This document shows positions 6,322-12,393 of a stretch of 12,393 nucleotides of DNA, in pieces. The DNA comes from JAWXCH01 sp034440595. GTDB lineage: Bacteria; Planctomycetota; Planctomycetia; Pirellulales; JALHPA01. Location of the stretch: the NCBI GenBank assembly GCA_034440595.1, contig JAWXCH010000040.1, positions 1 to 12,393 of the forward strand, in the 5' to 3' direction. Each line of letters opens with the position of its first letter. Position 1 is the first letter of the stretch. The notes beneath the pieces are model-generated. The model saw nothing but the letters and a program-made list of their open reading frames with translations. It was not told the origin of the DNA and searched no databases. A program made the translations under genes and the position numbers.

Positions 6322-6897
6322 TTAGCGACCTGTTTTTTCGCCAGTGGCAGGTCGTTCAGATGTGGCCGGGGGTGCCACAGGAGCAGGGTTATTGGCATCG
6401 CCTGGCGGCGACGCAAATTGCTCAGCAAAGAATACTCCTAAGCCGTCGGCGGTGAATTGCGCCAGCCGGCAGACTTTTTGCGTTCCGAACTGGCCGATCA
6501 GGCGGTTCTCCAGGTCAACCAGGACCAGTGCCTGACCCTGATTGCCAGAAAATTCAACCATATACTGCCAGCGCGGTGTTGGAAGCGACTCGTCGTCCCA
6601 CAAGAAACTGTCATGCTCGATCAGGCTGCGACGAAAATGAACCAGCCCTCGAGCCTGCGATATGTCGCGGTAATTCGCACCGTTGGCAATTTCGGACTCG
6701 GCACCGGCCAGGCCGCGGCCCGACTCCGACATCTTCTTCAGCTTAACCTGCGGGGCCAAATTGATGATTCTGGCGGTGCGCGCTCCCCAGAATTCCAACG
6801 GGCGGCGAGTGGTGTGGTACTGGTACCAGATTGCCCCGACCGCAGCTAGAACGGCCGCCACAAACATCAGCAGTATGATCGACTTTCCGCGGTTCAT
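6322..6897 (-). CDS. Single-pass membrane-anchored hypothetical protein, 191 residues
   Basis: The product starts MNRGKSIILLMFVAAVLAAV: a short basic N-terminus, then one membrane helix (about 6-25), giving a probable periplasmic domain of about 165 residues. That domain contains PLEFWGARTARIINLAPQVK (33-52), DISQARGLVHFRRSLIEHD (78-96), a Trp/Tyr strand near 110-116 and a C-terminal GLGVFFAEQF (152-161). It ends in a Pro/Ala/Thr-rich tail (162-191). No catalytic motif is recognisable, and the function is unknown. The frame is open back to 6996, but I chose the ATG at 6897 because it places the membrane helix at the N-terminus and follows an AAGGGG stretch; the extra 33 residues are Gly-rich and unlike a leader. 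It is the first minus-strand gene after the divergent spacer. Confidence 0.8.
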   Translation of the reverse strand: MNRGKSIILLMFVAAVLAAVGAIWYQYHTTRRPLEFWGARTARIINLAPQVKLKKMSESGRGLAGAESEIANGANYRDISQARGLVHFRRSLIEHDSFLWDDESLPTPRWQYMVEFSGNQGQALVLVDLENRLIGQFGTQKVCRLAQFTADGLGVFFAEQFASPPGDANNPAPVAPPATSERPATGEKTGR

Positions 6898-7208
6898 TTG
6901 CCCACTTCCCCTTGAGATTCTGGCACCTCCCTGCCCGCCGCCGAGGGGTGTATTCGCCGTTCCAGATGCAAAATAGCCTGGAACACCTAACCGCATCTGG
7001 TTTGCCTGGTGAGCTGTACTTCCCCCACCAAGTCAGGTCAGTATACTGAGACTGTGGCTCGCGGGAAATGCAAACTAACACGGTTCGGTATAAAGCCTGT
7101 CGTTTCAGGGCAGACCAACTCGATTTTTGCCGCTGATAGTTTCTGCGAGCTGCCCGTTGGCTGCCATCAGCCAGTTGAGGACTGTTATATCCCTGCCTGA
7201 CCTTCTAT
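6898..7208. other. Divergent intergenic region, 311 nt
   Basis: This spacer separates the leftward gene starting at 6897 from the rightward gene at 7209, so promoters for both should lie here. The only clear structure is the perfect hairpin TGGCTG-CCAT-CAGCCA (7159-7174), 35 nt before the ATG at 7209, which could be a leader hairpin or an operator. A TTATAT stretch follows at about 7185, but no good -35 partner is seen. Short open frames here have no convincing coding signal. Confidence 0.5.
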
Positions 7209-7448
7209 ATGCCGTCGACCATGGTGAACGAATTCGACCCTTATCGCGAAGCACTAGTAATTGAGCAACTAACTGACTGGCCCGAGTCCTTTGACGATTG
7301 GGACTCTGTGAAGCGCCTGGAAGCCGAAGCGCGCCTGCATGCTGACCCACAAGCTGCCGAAATGTTGGAATACGTCCGCCAGCATACTGGGTTTGCTCGC
7401 AAGATCACCGTGACCGATGATGACCTATCTCGAATTGGTATGTCGTAG
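7209..7448 (+). CDS. Small acidic hypothetical protein, 79 residues
   Basis: The product is short and acidic, with no signal peptide or membrane segment. It contains NEFDPYREALVIEQLTDWP (7-25), a run of acidic residues with two Trp, a helix rich in Glu/Ala/Arg, and LEYVRQHTGFARKITVTDD (53-71). Codon composition looks coding, and the ORF ends cleanly before a repeat-filled spacer. I recall similar small proteins from planctomycetes, but no function is known to me. The start could be the ATG at 7209 or that at 7221 (MVNEFDPY); neither has a convincing ribosome site. The gene is alone between the divergent spacer and the hairpin-rich spacer before aroB. Confidence 0.68.
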   Translation: MPSTMVNEFDPYREALVIEQLTDWPESFDDWDSVKRLEAEARLHADPQAAEMLEYVRQHTGFARKITVTDDDLSRIGMS

Positions 7449-7470
7449 TGGTTTAATGCATTGACGGCCG

Positions 7471-7483
7471 GTGTGCCACTGGC
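7471..7483 (-). repeat. Inverted fragment of the composite repeat head palindrome
   Basis: GTGTGCCACTGGC is the exact reverse complement of GCCAGTGGCACAC, found in unit A (5395-5407) and unit B (5551-5563). The other palindrome arm is degraded here (GCTGCCCAAG follows). It is 23 nt past the stop of the 79-residue gene, so it appears to be a decayed copy in the opposite orientation. Confidence 0.6.
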
Positions 7484-7555
7484 GCTGCCCAAGAGTATCG
7501 ACGGATCCATTGTAGGTTGCAAAGCAACTAGAAATTGAAAAATGCGACTTGCACG

Positions 7556-7650
7556 TAATACGCCGAAGGCGTTACATACCATAGCCCCAGGTCGCGCAGC
7601 GCACCTGGGGTTAATGTCCCCATCTAACCGGTTACCACGAAGTGGTTACA
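7556..7650 (+). repeat. Three-stem-loop composite element, left copy
   Basis: In order, it holds ACGCC-GAA-GGCGT (7560-7572), a larger stem CCCCAGGT/ACCTGGGG (7585-7592 with 7603-7610) around a GC-rich inner loop that can pair further, and ACCAC-GAA-GTGGT (7634-7646) flanked on both sides by the direct word GTTAC. The same order of three structures occurs on the opposite strand at 7692-7790. Between the first and second stems the two copies share a linker (CATACCATAG here, CATTCCAAAG there). A hairpin GTTGC-AAA-GCAAC (7516-7528) lies just before. The frame that crosses this region is not coding; it reads through the stems. Confidence 0.8.
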
Positions 7651-7691
7651 TTCCTGCCGGTCATGTCGTGAAATCTCATTTTAGCCGCTTG

Positions 7692-7790
7692 TGTAACCGC
7701 TTCGCGGTAACTGTTCTTTGGAAACTTATACCTTGGGTACGCTGCTGCGCAGCGAACCCTAGGCTTTGGAATGGAACGCCTTCGGCGTAC
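7692..7790 (-). repeat. Three-stem-loop composite element, right (inverted) copy
   Basis: Read on the minus strand, it starts with TACGCCGAAGGCGTT (7788-7776 core), identical to the left copy. Then comes the linker CATTCCAAAG and a long palindrome centred on 7747, and it ends with the ACCGC/GCGGT stem (7696-7708) flanked by GTTAC. The central palindrome pairs CGCTGC with GCAGCG, then GGGT with ACCC, then CCT with AGG, interrupted only by A-A and T-T mismatches. The whole region 7449-7967 (519 nt between the 79-residue gene and aroB) holds no credible gene. Confidence 0.8.
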
Positions 7791-7858
7791 TTGGCAATTT
7801 CGCGAATTGACAGTTCAACGCCACACAATCGCGTACTCCATTGAAACATCGCGCCGCG

Positions 7859-7882
7859 CAGAGGCAGAGGCAGAGGCAGAGG
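7859..7882 (+). repeat. Hexanucleotide tandem repeat (CAGAGG)4
   Basis: Four exact copies of CAGAGG run in tandem and are followed by a broken fifth (CACAAA). They lie 85 nt before the aroB start, in spacer DNA. An exact run of this kind can change length by slippage; whether it affects aroB transcription is unknown. Confidence 0.85.
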
Positions 7883-7967
7883 CACAAAGTTTGACTGTGA
7901 TACGTAAAAGCTGATAGCAAATTTGCAGTTCTATAAAATTAACACGTTACCAATCGAGTTCCCCTAG

Positions 7968-9086
7968 ATGAGTGTGCCACCAGACAGTCCGATCTCCGAA
8001 AAGTCGAAAACAGTACATGTGGCATTGGCCGAGCGGAGCTACGACATTTCCATTGGAAGTGGCAATTTGCCGTCCCTGGGTGCACAAGTCGCCGCCTGTT
8101 GTCGGTTGACGCATGCCGTGGTCATCACCGACTCACGCGTCGAATCGCCGCACGGTGAAGCGGCGATTCAAAGTCTGGACGCGACCGGTGCCGAGGTCGA
8201 CGCACTGGTCATCGAAGAGGGCGAGCAGAGCAAGAGTATCGACGTTGCCTCCGCATTATGGGAAAAGCTGCTCGACCTGGGGACCGATCGCAAGAGCGTG
8301 ATCGTCGCCGTGGGAGGTGGCGTCGTCGGAGATCTGGCAGGGTTTGTTGCCGCAACATTTGCCCGCGGGCTACCCTTCTTTCAAGTTCCGACGACACTCC
8401 TGGCGCAGGTCGATAGCTCGGTCGGCGGCAAGACAGGGGTCAATCTGCCGGGTGCCAAAAACATGGTCGGCGTCTTTTGGCAACCGCGTGGCGTGCTGAT
8501 CGATACGCAGGTACTCAAGACCCAACGCGATCGCGACTATCGCTCTGGCTTGGCCGAAGTCGTCAAGTACGGGGTCATTCTGGATCCAGAGTTTTTTGCC
8601 TACCTGGAGAAAGAAACCGCCGGCCTGATCGCGCGGCGACATGCGGTATTGGAACGAGTCATCGCTCGCTCGTGCGAACTGAAGGCCCAAGTCGTACAGC
8701 AGGACGAACGCGAAGAGACCGGGCTGCGCGCCATCCTGAACTACGGTCATACTTTTGGCCACGCCATTGAGGCGGTGCTTGGCTATGGAGAAATCCTGCA
8801 CGGCGAAGGGGTCGCCATTGGCATGGAGTGTGCCGCTCGGCTGGCACAAAGACTGGGGATGGTCGACAGCGAATTTGTCCGTCGCCAGCACCGTCTACTG
8901 GTGGCGCTGGGTCTACCGGTCACATTATCTGGAGTCGATCACGACGCGCTCTTGGCGGCAATGCAACACGACAAAAAGGTCGAGCATGGCCGGCTGCGGT
9001 TCGTATTACCGACTCGACTGGGACATGTTGAGCTGGTGCCGGACGTGTCCGTCGACGACGTTCGCGCGGCAATGCCGATGGGCTAG
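7968..9086 (+). CDS. aroB: 3-dehydroquinate synthase
   Basis: The 372-residue product is full length for AroB, the NAD- and metal-dependent cytosolic enzyme that converts DAHP to 3-dehydroquinate in step two of the shikimate pathway. The NAD-binding glycine motif is GGGVVGDLAGF (116-126). PTTLLAQVDSSVGGKTGVN (141-159) is the family signature. Metal ligands are Glu197 (AEVVKYG), His261 (NYGHTFGH) and His278 (LHGEG); the 17-residue gap between the histidines equals that of the Escherichia coli enzyme. Basic residues in HDKKVEHGRLRFVLP (334-348) close the active site. The ATG at 7968 is first in frame and gives about 14 extra residues before the family's usual start (VHVAL). No strong ribosome site is seen; a TATAAA lies at 7932-7937 without a clear -35 partner. 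No other shikimate gene is adjacent, so it appears to stand alone. Confidence 0.98.
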   Translation: MSVPPDSPISEKSKTVHVALAERSYDISIGSGNLPSLGAQVAACCRLTHAVVITDSRVESPHGEAAIQSLDATGAEVDALVIEEGEQSKSIDVASALWEKLLDLGTDRKSVIVAVGGGVVGDLAGFVAATFARGLPFFQVPTTLLAQVDSSVGGKTGVNLPGAKNMVGVFWQPRGVLIDTQVLKTQRDRDYRSGLAEVVKYGVILDPEFFAYLEKETAGLIARRHAVLERVIARSCELKAQVVQQDEREETGLRAILNYGHTFGHAIEAVLGYGEILHGEGVAIGMECAARLAQRLGMVDSEFVRRQHRLLVALGLPVTLSGVDHDALLAAMQHDKKVEHGRLRFVLPTRLGHVELVPDVSVDDVRAAMPMG

Positions 9087-9445
9087 GTGACCTCGCTGGT
9101 TGCAGCGATTAAAGCGGTCAGATCTAAATTAGCCTAATTGCAATGGCATACAGGAGTCTCACGCGGTCACCGCCCGGGTAGGTGGCGTTGCCGCACCCCA
9201 GAAGTTGCATTCCTTACGTCTATTTAATGTACAAAAGGACATAGGGATTCTTCCCTCGCAAGTCGCTTCAGAATGCGTTAAGGTGAAAGTGCGGCTAGCT
9301 TTGAATTCGCAACAGCAAGCTGAGCGAATATGTGGCAGCAAGGAAGCATCGAGCCGTATGGAATCAGCAAAGTGGCCGTAGATATTGCCATTATTGGTCT
9401 GCTACGGCGTGGGTCAGTCAGATTTGTCCGATCGAACTATTGCAA
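9087..9445. other. Intergenic region between aroB and the kinase/regulator pair, 359 nt
   Basis: A perfect hairpin TCGCTG-GTTG-CAGCGA (9093-9108) begins 7 nt after the aroB stop and may help end that transcript, but only two T follow it. The rest has no convincing gene. The kinase frame is open upstream to a GTG at 9332, but that stretch is Trp/Arg/Tyr-rich and unlike a receiver N-terminus, so I count it as leader. I do not see a clear promoter. Confidence 0.45.
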
Positions 9446-10960
9446 ATGGATTCAGCAACCCCTTTTCGCGTACTCATTTTGGAGGATCGTGCCAGCGACA
9501 CCGAACGGATCGTTCGGCTTCTTGGGGAGTCCGGATTTCACTTTGATTGCCGAACTGCCAAAAATTCCGAGGAATTTCGTTCGGAACTGGCTCTGAATCC
9601 GGATATTATATTGTCGGACTTTGGGTTGTTTCAGTTTGACGCCTTGCAGGCCCTGAGAATCCTGCGTGAGCAGGAGTTGGACATTCCGCTGATTGTGGTG
9701 ACAGGGAGTATCAGCGAGGAGGTCGCGGTTGAGTGCATTAAGCAGGGAGCATCCGACTATTTATGGAAAGATCGCCTGGCACGGCTGCCGGCGGCAGTTA
9801 AAAATGCACTGGAAGAGCGTTCACTTCGCCAGGCTAAGCGATTGGCCGAGGATCGCTTGCTGGACAGCGAGCAAAGGCTACGACTGGCGCTGGAAGCAGC
9901 TCAACTGGGGATTTGGGAATGGGATCCGCGGACAGGTAAGATCGGTTTCACACGTGAATTGGGGCCGTTGTTTGGAATGCCCTCCGGGGAATTTTTCAAG
10001 TGCATCGATTCATTCCTCGACGCAGTGCATCCGCATGATCGTTCGCTGGTGGCACGTCTCATGACTCGAAAAACCGAACCGGAAAGCACCTACACGGTGG
10101 ATTTTCGTGTCTCCTGGCCTGATGCCAGCGAGCACTGGCTCTCGGCACGCGGGTGTGTCGAGTGTGACGAGTCTGGTCAGATGTTTGCGGTTGTAATGGA
10201 TCTGACAGAGCGTGTCCGGCGCGAACAGGAGGCAAAGCAGCGTCTGGCCGATTCGGCGCACGCCGATCGCCTGGCCACAATGGGAGAATTGGTTTCGGAG
10301 TTGGCCCATGAACTGAATCAGCCCCTTTACGCGATTTCGAATTTCAGTGAGGCGTGCTTGAACGTCTCACGGAAGACGGAGTTCAAAGGAGCCGACAACC
10401 TGCGCGACTGGCTGGCGCAGATCACTGCGCAGTCGCATCGCGCGGGGGATATTATCCGCCGTGTCAGCGGCTTTGTACGCAAGTCTCCCAGCCATGCGAC
10501 GGCGGTTCACGTCAACCAACTGGCCCGCGAATGTGCGCAGCTGATGCAGGTCAATTTGCGAGCAACCGGTATACCGCTGACGTTGGATTTGGGAGAAAAC
10601 CTACCGTCGGTGCTAGCCGATCCGGTGCAGATTCAACAGGTTCTGGTCAATCTGGTGAGCAACGCGATTGATGCCATGCGATCGCAAACGACGGAACATC
10701 GCGAGGTGACCATTCAGACGCGCCAGACAACAAGCGAAGAAGTCACCGTTTCCGTACAGGATTGTGGTCCAGGAGCAACAGACGAGGCGTTTGCACATTT
10801 GTTCGATGCGTTCTTCACCACCAAGTCAGTAGGAATGGGGATGGGGCTAGCTATTAGCCGATCAATTGCCGATGCGCATGGCGGACACTTGGAAGCGCAT
10901 CGCAATCCTGATCGCGGGCTGACATTCAGACTTGTTTTACCCACGACTGAGAGGACATGA
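9446..10960 (+). CDS. Soluble sensor histidine kinase with N-terminal receiver and PAS domains
   Basis: From the ATG at 9446 the product has 504 residues and no membrane segment. An N-terminal receiver (about 6-122) keeps Glu13-Asp14, phospho-acceptor Asp58 (LSDFG), Thr86 and Lys108. A helical linker leads to a PAS_3-type domain (about 141-256: WEWDPRTGKIGFTRELGPLF, HPHDR, then DFRVSWPDASEHWLSARG). It lacks the haem-ligand region of FixL PAS. The transmitter is of the FixL/NtrB-like class: LATMGELVSELAHELNQPL with His288, an N box (Asn402, Asn406), DCGPG (439-443), FDAFFTTK (453-460) and GMGMGLAI (463-470). All residues for autophosphorylation are intact. It is followed after 3 nt by the response regulator, so the two are surely co-transcribed and form a pair. 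The N-terminal receiver suggests an upstream phosphate input or feedback in a phosphorelay. The signal sensed is unknown. No Shine-Dalgarno is seen at 9446. Confidence 0.92.
   Translation: MDSATPFRVLILEDRASDTERIVRLLGESGFHFDCRTAKNSEEFRSELALNPDIILSDFGLFQFDALQALRILREQELDIPLIVVTGSISEEVAVECIKQGASDYLWKDRLARLPAAVKNALEERSLRQAKRLAEDRLLDSEQRLRLALEAAQLGIWEWDPRTGKIGFTRELGPLFGMPSGEFFKCIDSFLDAVHPHDRSLVARLMTRKTEPESTYTVDFRVSWPDASEHWLSARGCVECDESGQMFAVVMDLTERVRREQEAKQRLADSAHADRLATMGELVSELAHELNQPLYAISNFSEACLNVSRKTEFKGADNLRDWLAQITAQSHRAGDIIRRVSGFVRKSPSHATAVHVNQLARECAQLMQVNLRATGIPLTLDLGENLPSVLADPVQIQQVLVNLVSNAIDAMRSQTTEHREVTIQTRQTTSEEVTVSVQDCGPGATDEAFAHLFDAFFTTKSVGMGMGLAISRSIADAHGGHLEAHRNPDRGLTFRLVLPTTERT
10951..10955 (+). 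promoter_or_regulatory. Ribosome binding site of the response regulator gene
   Basis: GAGGA lies 8 nt before the ATG at 10964 and inside the last codons of the kinase gene, so translation of the regulator is probably coupled to that of the kinase. It is one of the few good Shine-Dalgarno sites in the window. Confidence 0.7.
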
Positions 10961-10963
10961 AAA

Positions 10964-11572
10964 ATGAACACAGAGCCGGTGGTTTACATTATTGATGATG
11001 ATCCGGCCGCGCGAGAGTCGATTGCCGCGTTGATTCAATCGCAGGATCTGGCCGTGATGCCGTTTGCTTCCGCCGAAGATTTTCTGGCGAAGTACGATTC
11101 ATCGCAACGGGGGTGCTTGATTGTCGATGTGCGTATGAAAGGGATGAGCGGTTTGGACCTGCAGGAGCAACTGGCCAAGCAGCATGCCAACTTGCCGGTG
11201 ATTGTCATTACTGGATTTGCCGATGTTCCAATGGCTGTCCGTGCCATGCGGAGTGGTGCGGTGACCTTTTTGGAAAAGCCCTCTGGCGAACAAGCCATTT
11301 CGGATGCGATCCATCTGGCGCTGGATCAAGAAGCACGCGCCAACGAACTGCGCCAGCAGCGCGACCAGATTGAACAGAATTACGCCAGTTTGACACCTGC
11401 CGAACTGCTGGTTCTGGATCAATTGATGCAAGGCATGCCGAACAAGGCGATCGCTTCGGAGCTTGATCTCGGGCTACGAACCGTTGAACTACGCCGCGCA
11501 ACCATTATGAAGAAAATGCATGCGGACTCACTGGCGGAATTGGTACGGCTAGTCCTCTCGCTACGCTCATAA
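10964..11572 (+). CDS. FixJ-type two-component response regulator (receiver plus LuxR-type HTH)
   Basis: The 202-residue product is a cytosolic DNA-binding regulator with the usual FixJ-subfamily length. The receiver (1-122) has Asp11/Asp12 (YIIDDDP), phospho-acceptor Asp55 (CLIVDVRMKGMSGLDL), Thr83 (VITGFADVP) and Lys105 (FLEKP). A helical linker (122-140) leads to the helix-turn-helix (142-200): LTPAELLVLDQLMQG, then NKAIASELDLGLRTVELRRA and IMKKMHADSLAELVRL. The NKxIA, RTVE and IMxKM words are typical of FixJ/TodT/StyR regulators. The partner is the kinase that ends 3 nt upstream. No target operator is identified; the leader of its own operon and flanking genes are the first candidates. 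Confidence 0.95.
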   Translation: MNTEPVVYIIDDDPAARESIAALIQSQDLAVMPFASAEDFLAKYDSSQRGCLIVDVRMKGMSGLDLQEQLAKQHANLPVIVITGFADVPMAVRAMRSGAVTFLEKPSGEQAISDAIHLALDQEARANELRQQRDQIEQNYASLTPAELLVLDQLMQGMPNKAIASELDLGLRTVELRRATIMKKMHADSLAELVRLVLSLRS

Positions 11573-11874
11573 GATCCGCCTGGCCGCTAAGCCGCCGGGA
11601 CTGCTGCTTCTGTTCATTCACTGAGAATATTGGATCGTCTATCTGCCAAGCTGCGCGCAGAAACGATCCATGAACAGATGCACCGGTCCAGTATAGTGGA
11701 ACGGCCGGCGGATCCCCCTTTTTTCTGGTCAACGCCAGGTTTTATTAGAAATTTTCTGCCAGGGGATTTCTTCCCTGTCCCATCGATTATACATTTGTCT
11801 TGCGGCGAGGCCGACGCGTAGCATGCGATCGGCAAATTATTTCGGCACCAAGACAATCGTTGGGGCAATTCTCA
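11573..11874. other. Intergenic region between the response regulator and dprA, with a nested inverted repeat
   Basis: This 302-nt spacer holds no credible gene. GGATCGT (11632-11638) pairs with ACGATCC (11663-11669), and inside it CTGC (11643-11646) pairs with GCAG (11657-11660), making a nested hairpin 60-97 nt after the regulator stop. A T-run at about 11719 is not directly preceded by a good stem. A TATACAT word at about 11788 could be a -10 box for dprA, but no clear -35 box accompanies it. Confidence 0.4.
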
Positions 11875-12393
11875 ATGAACGACTCTGAAATTGAGCAGAC
11901 TGACCGTAGTGCCGATCCTAGCGATCTAAACGCGGCGCTGACGCTCTGCCTGACCAGCGGGGTCGGGCCACGCACCCGGCAATTGTTGCTTGGTCGATTT
12001 GGCTCGGCGGCTGCCGTGCTGAATGCCGCACCCAGCGATCTGCGCGATGTTCCAGGCGTCGATCCCAAAATCGCTCGCGCCATACAAGCGGCACGGCTCG
12101 AAATTGATACCACGGCTCTACTGGAATATTGCCATGAAAACGATGTGCATATCCTGCATGAGCAGCTAGAGCATTACCCTCGATTGCTGCGCGAGCTACC
12201 CGATCCGCCAGGGATTCTGTTTGTCCAGGGCTCACTGCTGCCGCGCGATGCCGTTTCGATCGCGGTTGTCGGCTCGCGACACGCCAGCCACTACGGGCTG
12301 GTGCAAGCCGAACGACTGGCCGGGGCACTTGCGCGTGCGGGCGTGACCATTGTCAGCGGTCTGGCACGTGGCATCGACGCCGCTGCTCATCGC
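11875..12393 (+). CDS. dprA: DNA-processing protein DprA, C-terminus cut by window edge
   Basis: This is an open frame of 173 codons from the ATG at 11875 to the right edge. DprA binds single-stranded DNA entering during natural transformation and loads RecA onto it; in many non-competent bacteria it is also retained. Residues about 20-75 form the N-terminal SAM/helix-hairpin-helix part (LCLTSGVGPRTRQLLLGRFG, then DVPGVDPKIARAI). PRLLRELPDPPGILFVQGS (102-120) leads into the DprA Rossmann-like fold. This starts with IAVVGSRHASHYG (129-141), carrying the GSR phosphate-binding motif, and reaches SGLARGIDAAAHR (161-173) at the cut. The rest of the Rossmann fold and any C-terminal winged helix lie outside. 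GGGG, 9 nt upstream, is a weak ribosome site. The first 17 residues are acidic and probably flexible. Confidence 0.97.
   Translation, partial: MNDSEIEQTDRSADPSDLNAALTLCLTSGVGPRTRQLLLGRFGSAAAVLNAAPSDLRDVPGVDPKIARAIQAARLEIDTTALLEYCHENDVHILHEQLEHYPRLLRELPDPPGILFVQGSLLPRDAVSIAVVGSRHASHYGLVQAERLAGALARAGVTIVSGLARGIDAAAHR

Noticed and set aside
6898..6996. 33-residue N-terminal extension of the membrane-anchored hypothetical protein
   Set aside because: It would bury the signal-anchor helix inside the protein; the ATG at 6897 gives a normal short basic N-terminus with a plausible ribosome site.
7542..7844. Open frame of 100 codons on the plus strand across the hairpin-rich spacer
   Set aside because: It reads straight through the two inverted stem-loop copies; its peptide is a by-product of the palindromes and has no coding-like composition.
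9159..9341. Minus-strand frame of 60 codons in the spacer after aroB
   Set aside because: Cys/Arg/Thr-rich without motif or ribosome site; not distinguishable from random sequence.
9332..9445. 38-residue N-terminal extension of the REC-PAS kinase from a GTG
   Set aside because: The extension is Trp/Arg/Tyr-rich and unlike a receiver start; the ATG at 9446 begins right before the receiver's first strand.
11699..11725. Intrinsic terminator at the T-run after the GGCCGGCGGATCCCCC stretch
   Set aside because: The GC-rich stretch before the T-run does not form a good stem directly next to it.
11630..11821. Small open frame between the regulator and dprA
   Set aside because: No ribosome site, no recognisable motif, and it starts inside a nested inverted repeat.

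Overview
The window looks like a piece of a planctomycete chromosome (order Pirellulales or close to it). This is inferred from moderate GC content, several small proteins resembling planctomycete-only hypothetical families, weak or absent Shine-Dalgarno sequences, and long spacers filled with palindromic repeats. There is no rRNA, tRNA, CRISPR array, transposase or phage gene.

The layout is divergent around about 6.9-7.2 kb. Everything to the left is on the minus strand. In transcription order these genes are a membrane-anchored hypothetical protein (6897-6322), a 163-residue hypothetical protein (6153-5662), an exported protein with a long Pro/Tyr/Asn-rich tail (5340-3856), an RlmM/FtsJ-like rRNA 2'-O-methyltransferase (3588-2527), a hybrid histidine kinase with a plant-ethylene-receptor-type transmembrane sensor (2375-675), and a fumarylacetoacetate hydrolase family enzyme that runs off the left edge (573-1). 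Everything to the right is on the plus strand: a 79-residue acidic hypothetical protein (7209-7448), 3-dehydroquinate synthase aroB (7968-9086), a soluble REC-PAS histidine kinase (9446-10960) followed after 3 nt by a FixJ-type response regulator (10964-11572), and dprA, cut by the right edge (11875-12393).

Two signalling systems are present. One is a membrane hybrid kinase whose sensor domain keeps, without gaps, the residues that bind copper and ethylene in Arabidopsis ETR1. The other is a translationally close kinase/regulator pair that should pass phosphate to a DNA-binding output. The remaining recognisable genes are housekeeping: shikimate pathway, rRNA methylation and DNA uptake/recombination.

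The spacers are unusually structured. A two-hairpin element occurs three times in the same orientation (near 3.8, 5.4 and 5.6 kb); two of the copies sit 17-19 nt beyond a stop codon. Two of the copies belong to a longer duplicated unit headed by another small palindrome. The 519-nt spacer upstream of aroB holds two inverted copies of a roughly 95-nt element built from three stem-loops. The two strongest observations are the ethylene-receptor-type kinase and this inverted hairpin pair. I did not find a clear multi-gene novel system such as a defence island, biosynthetic cluster or mobile element.
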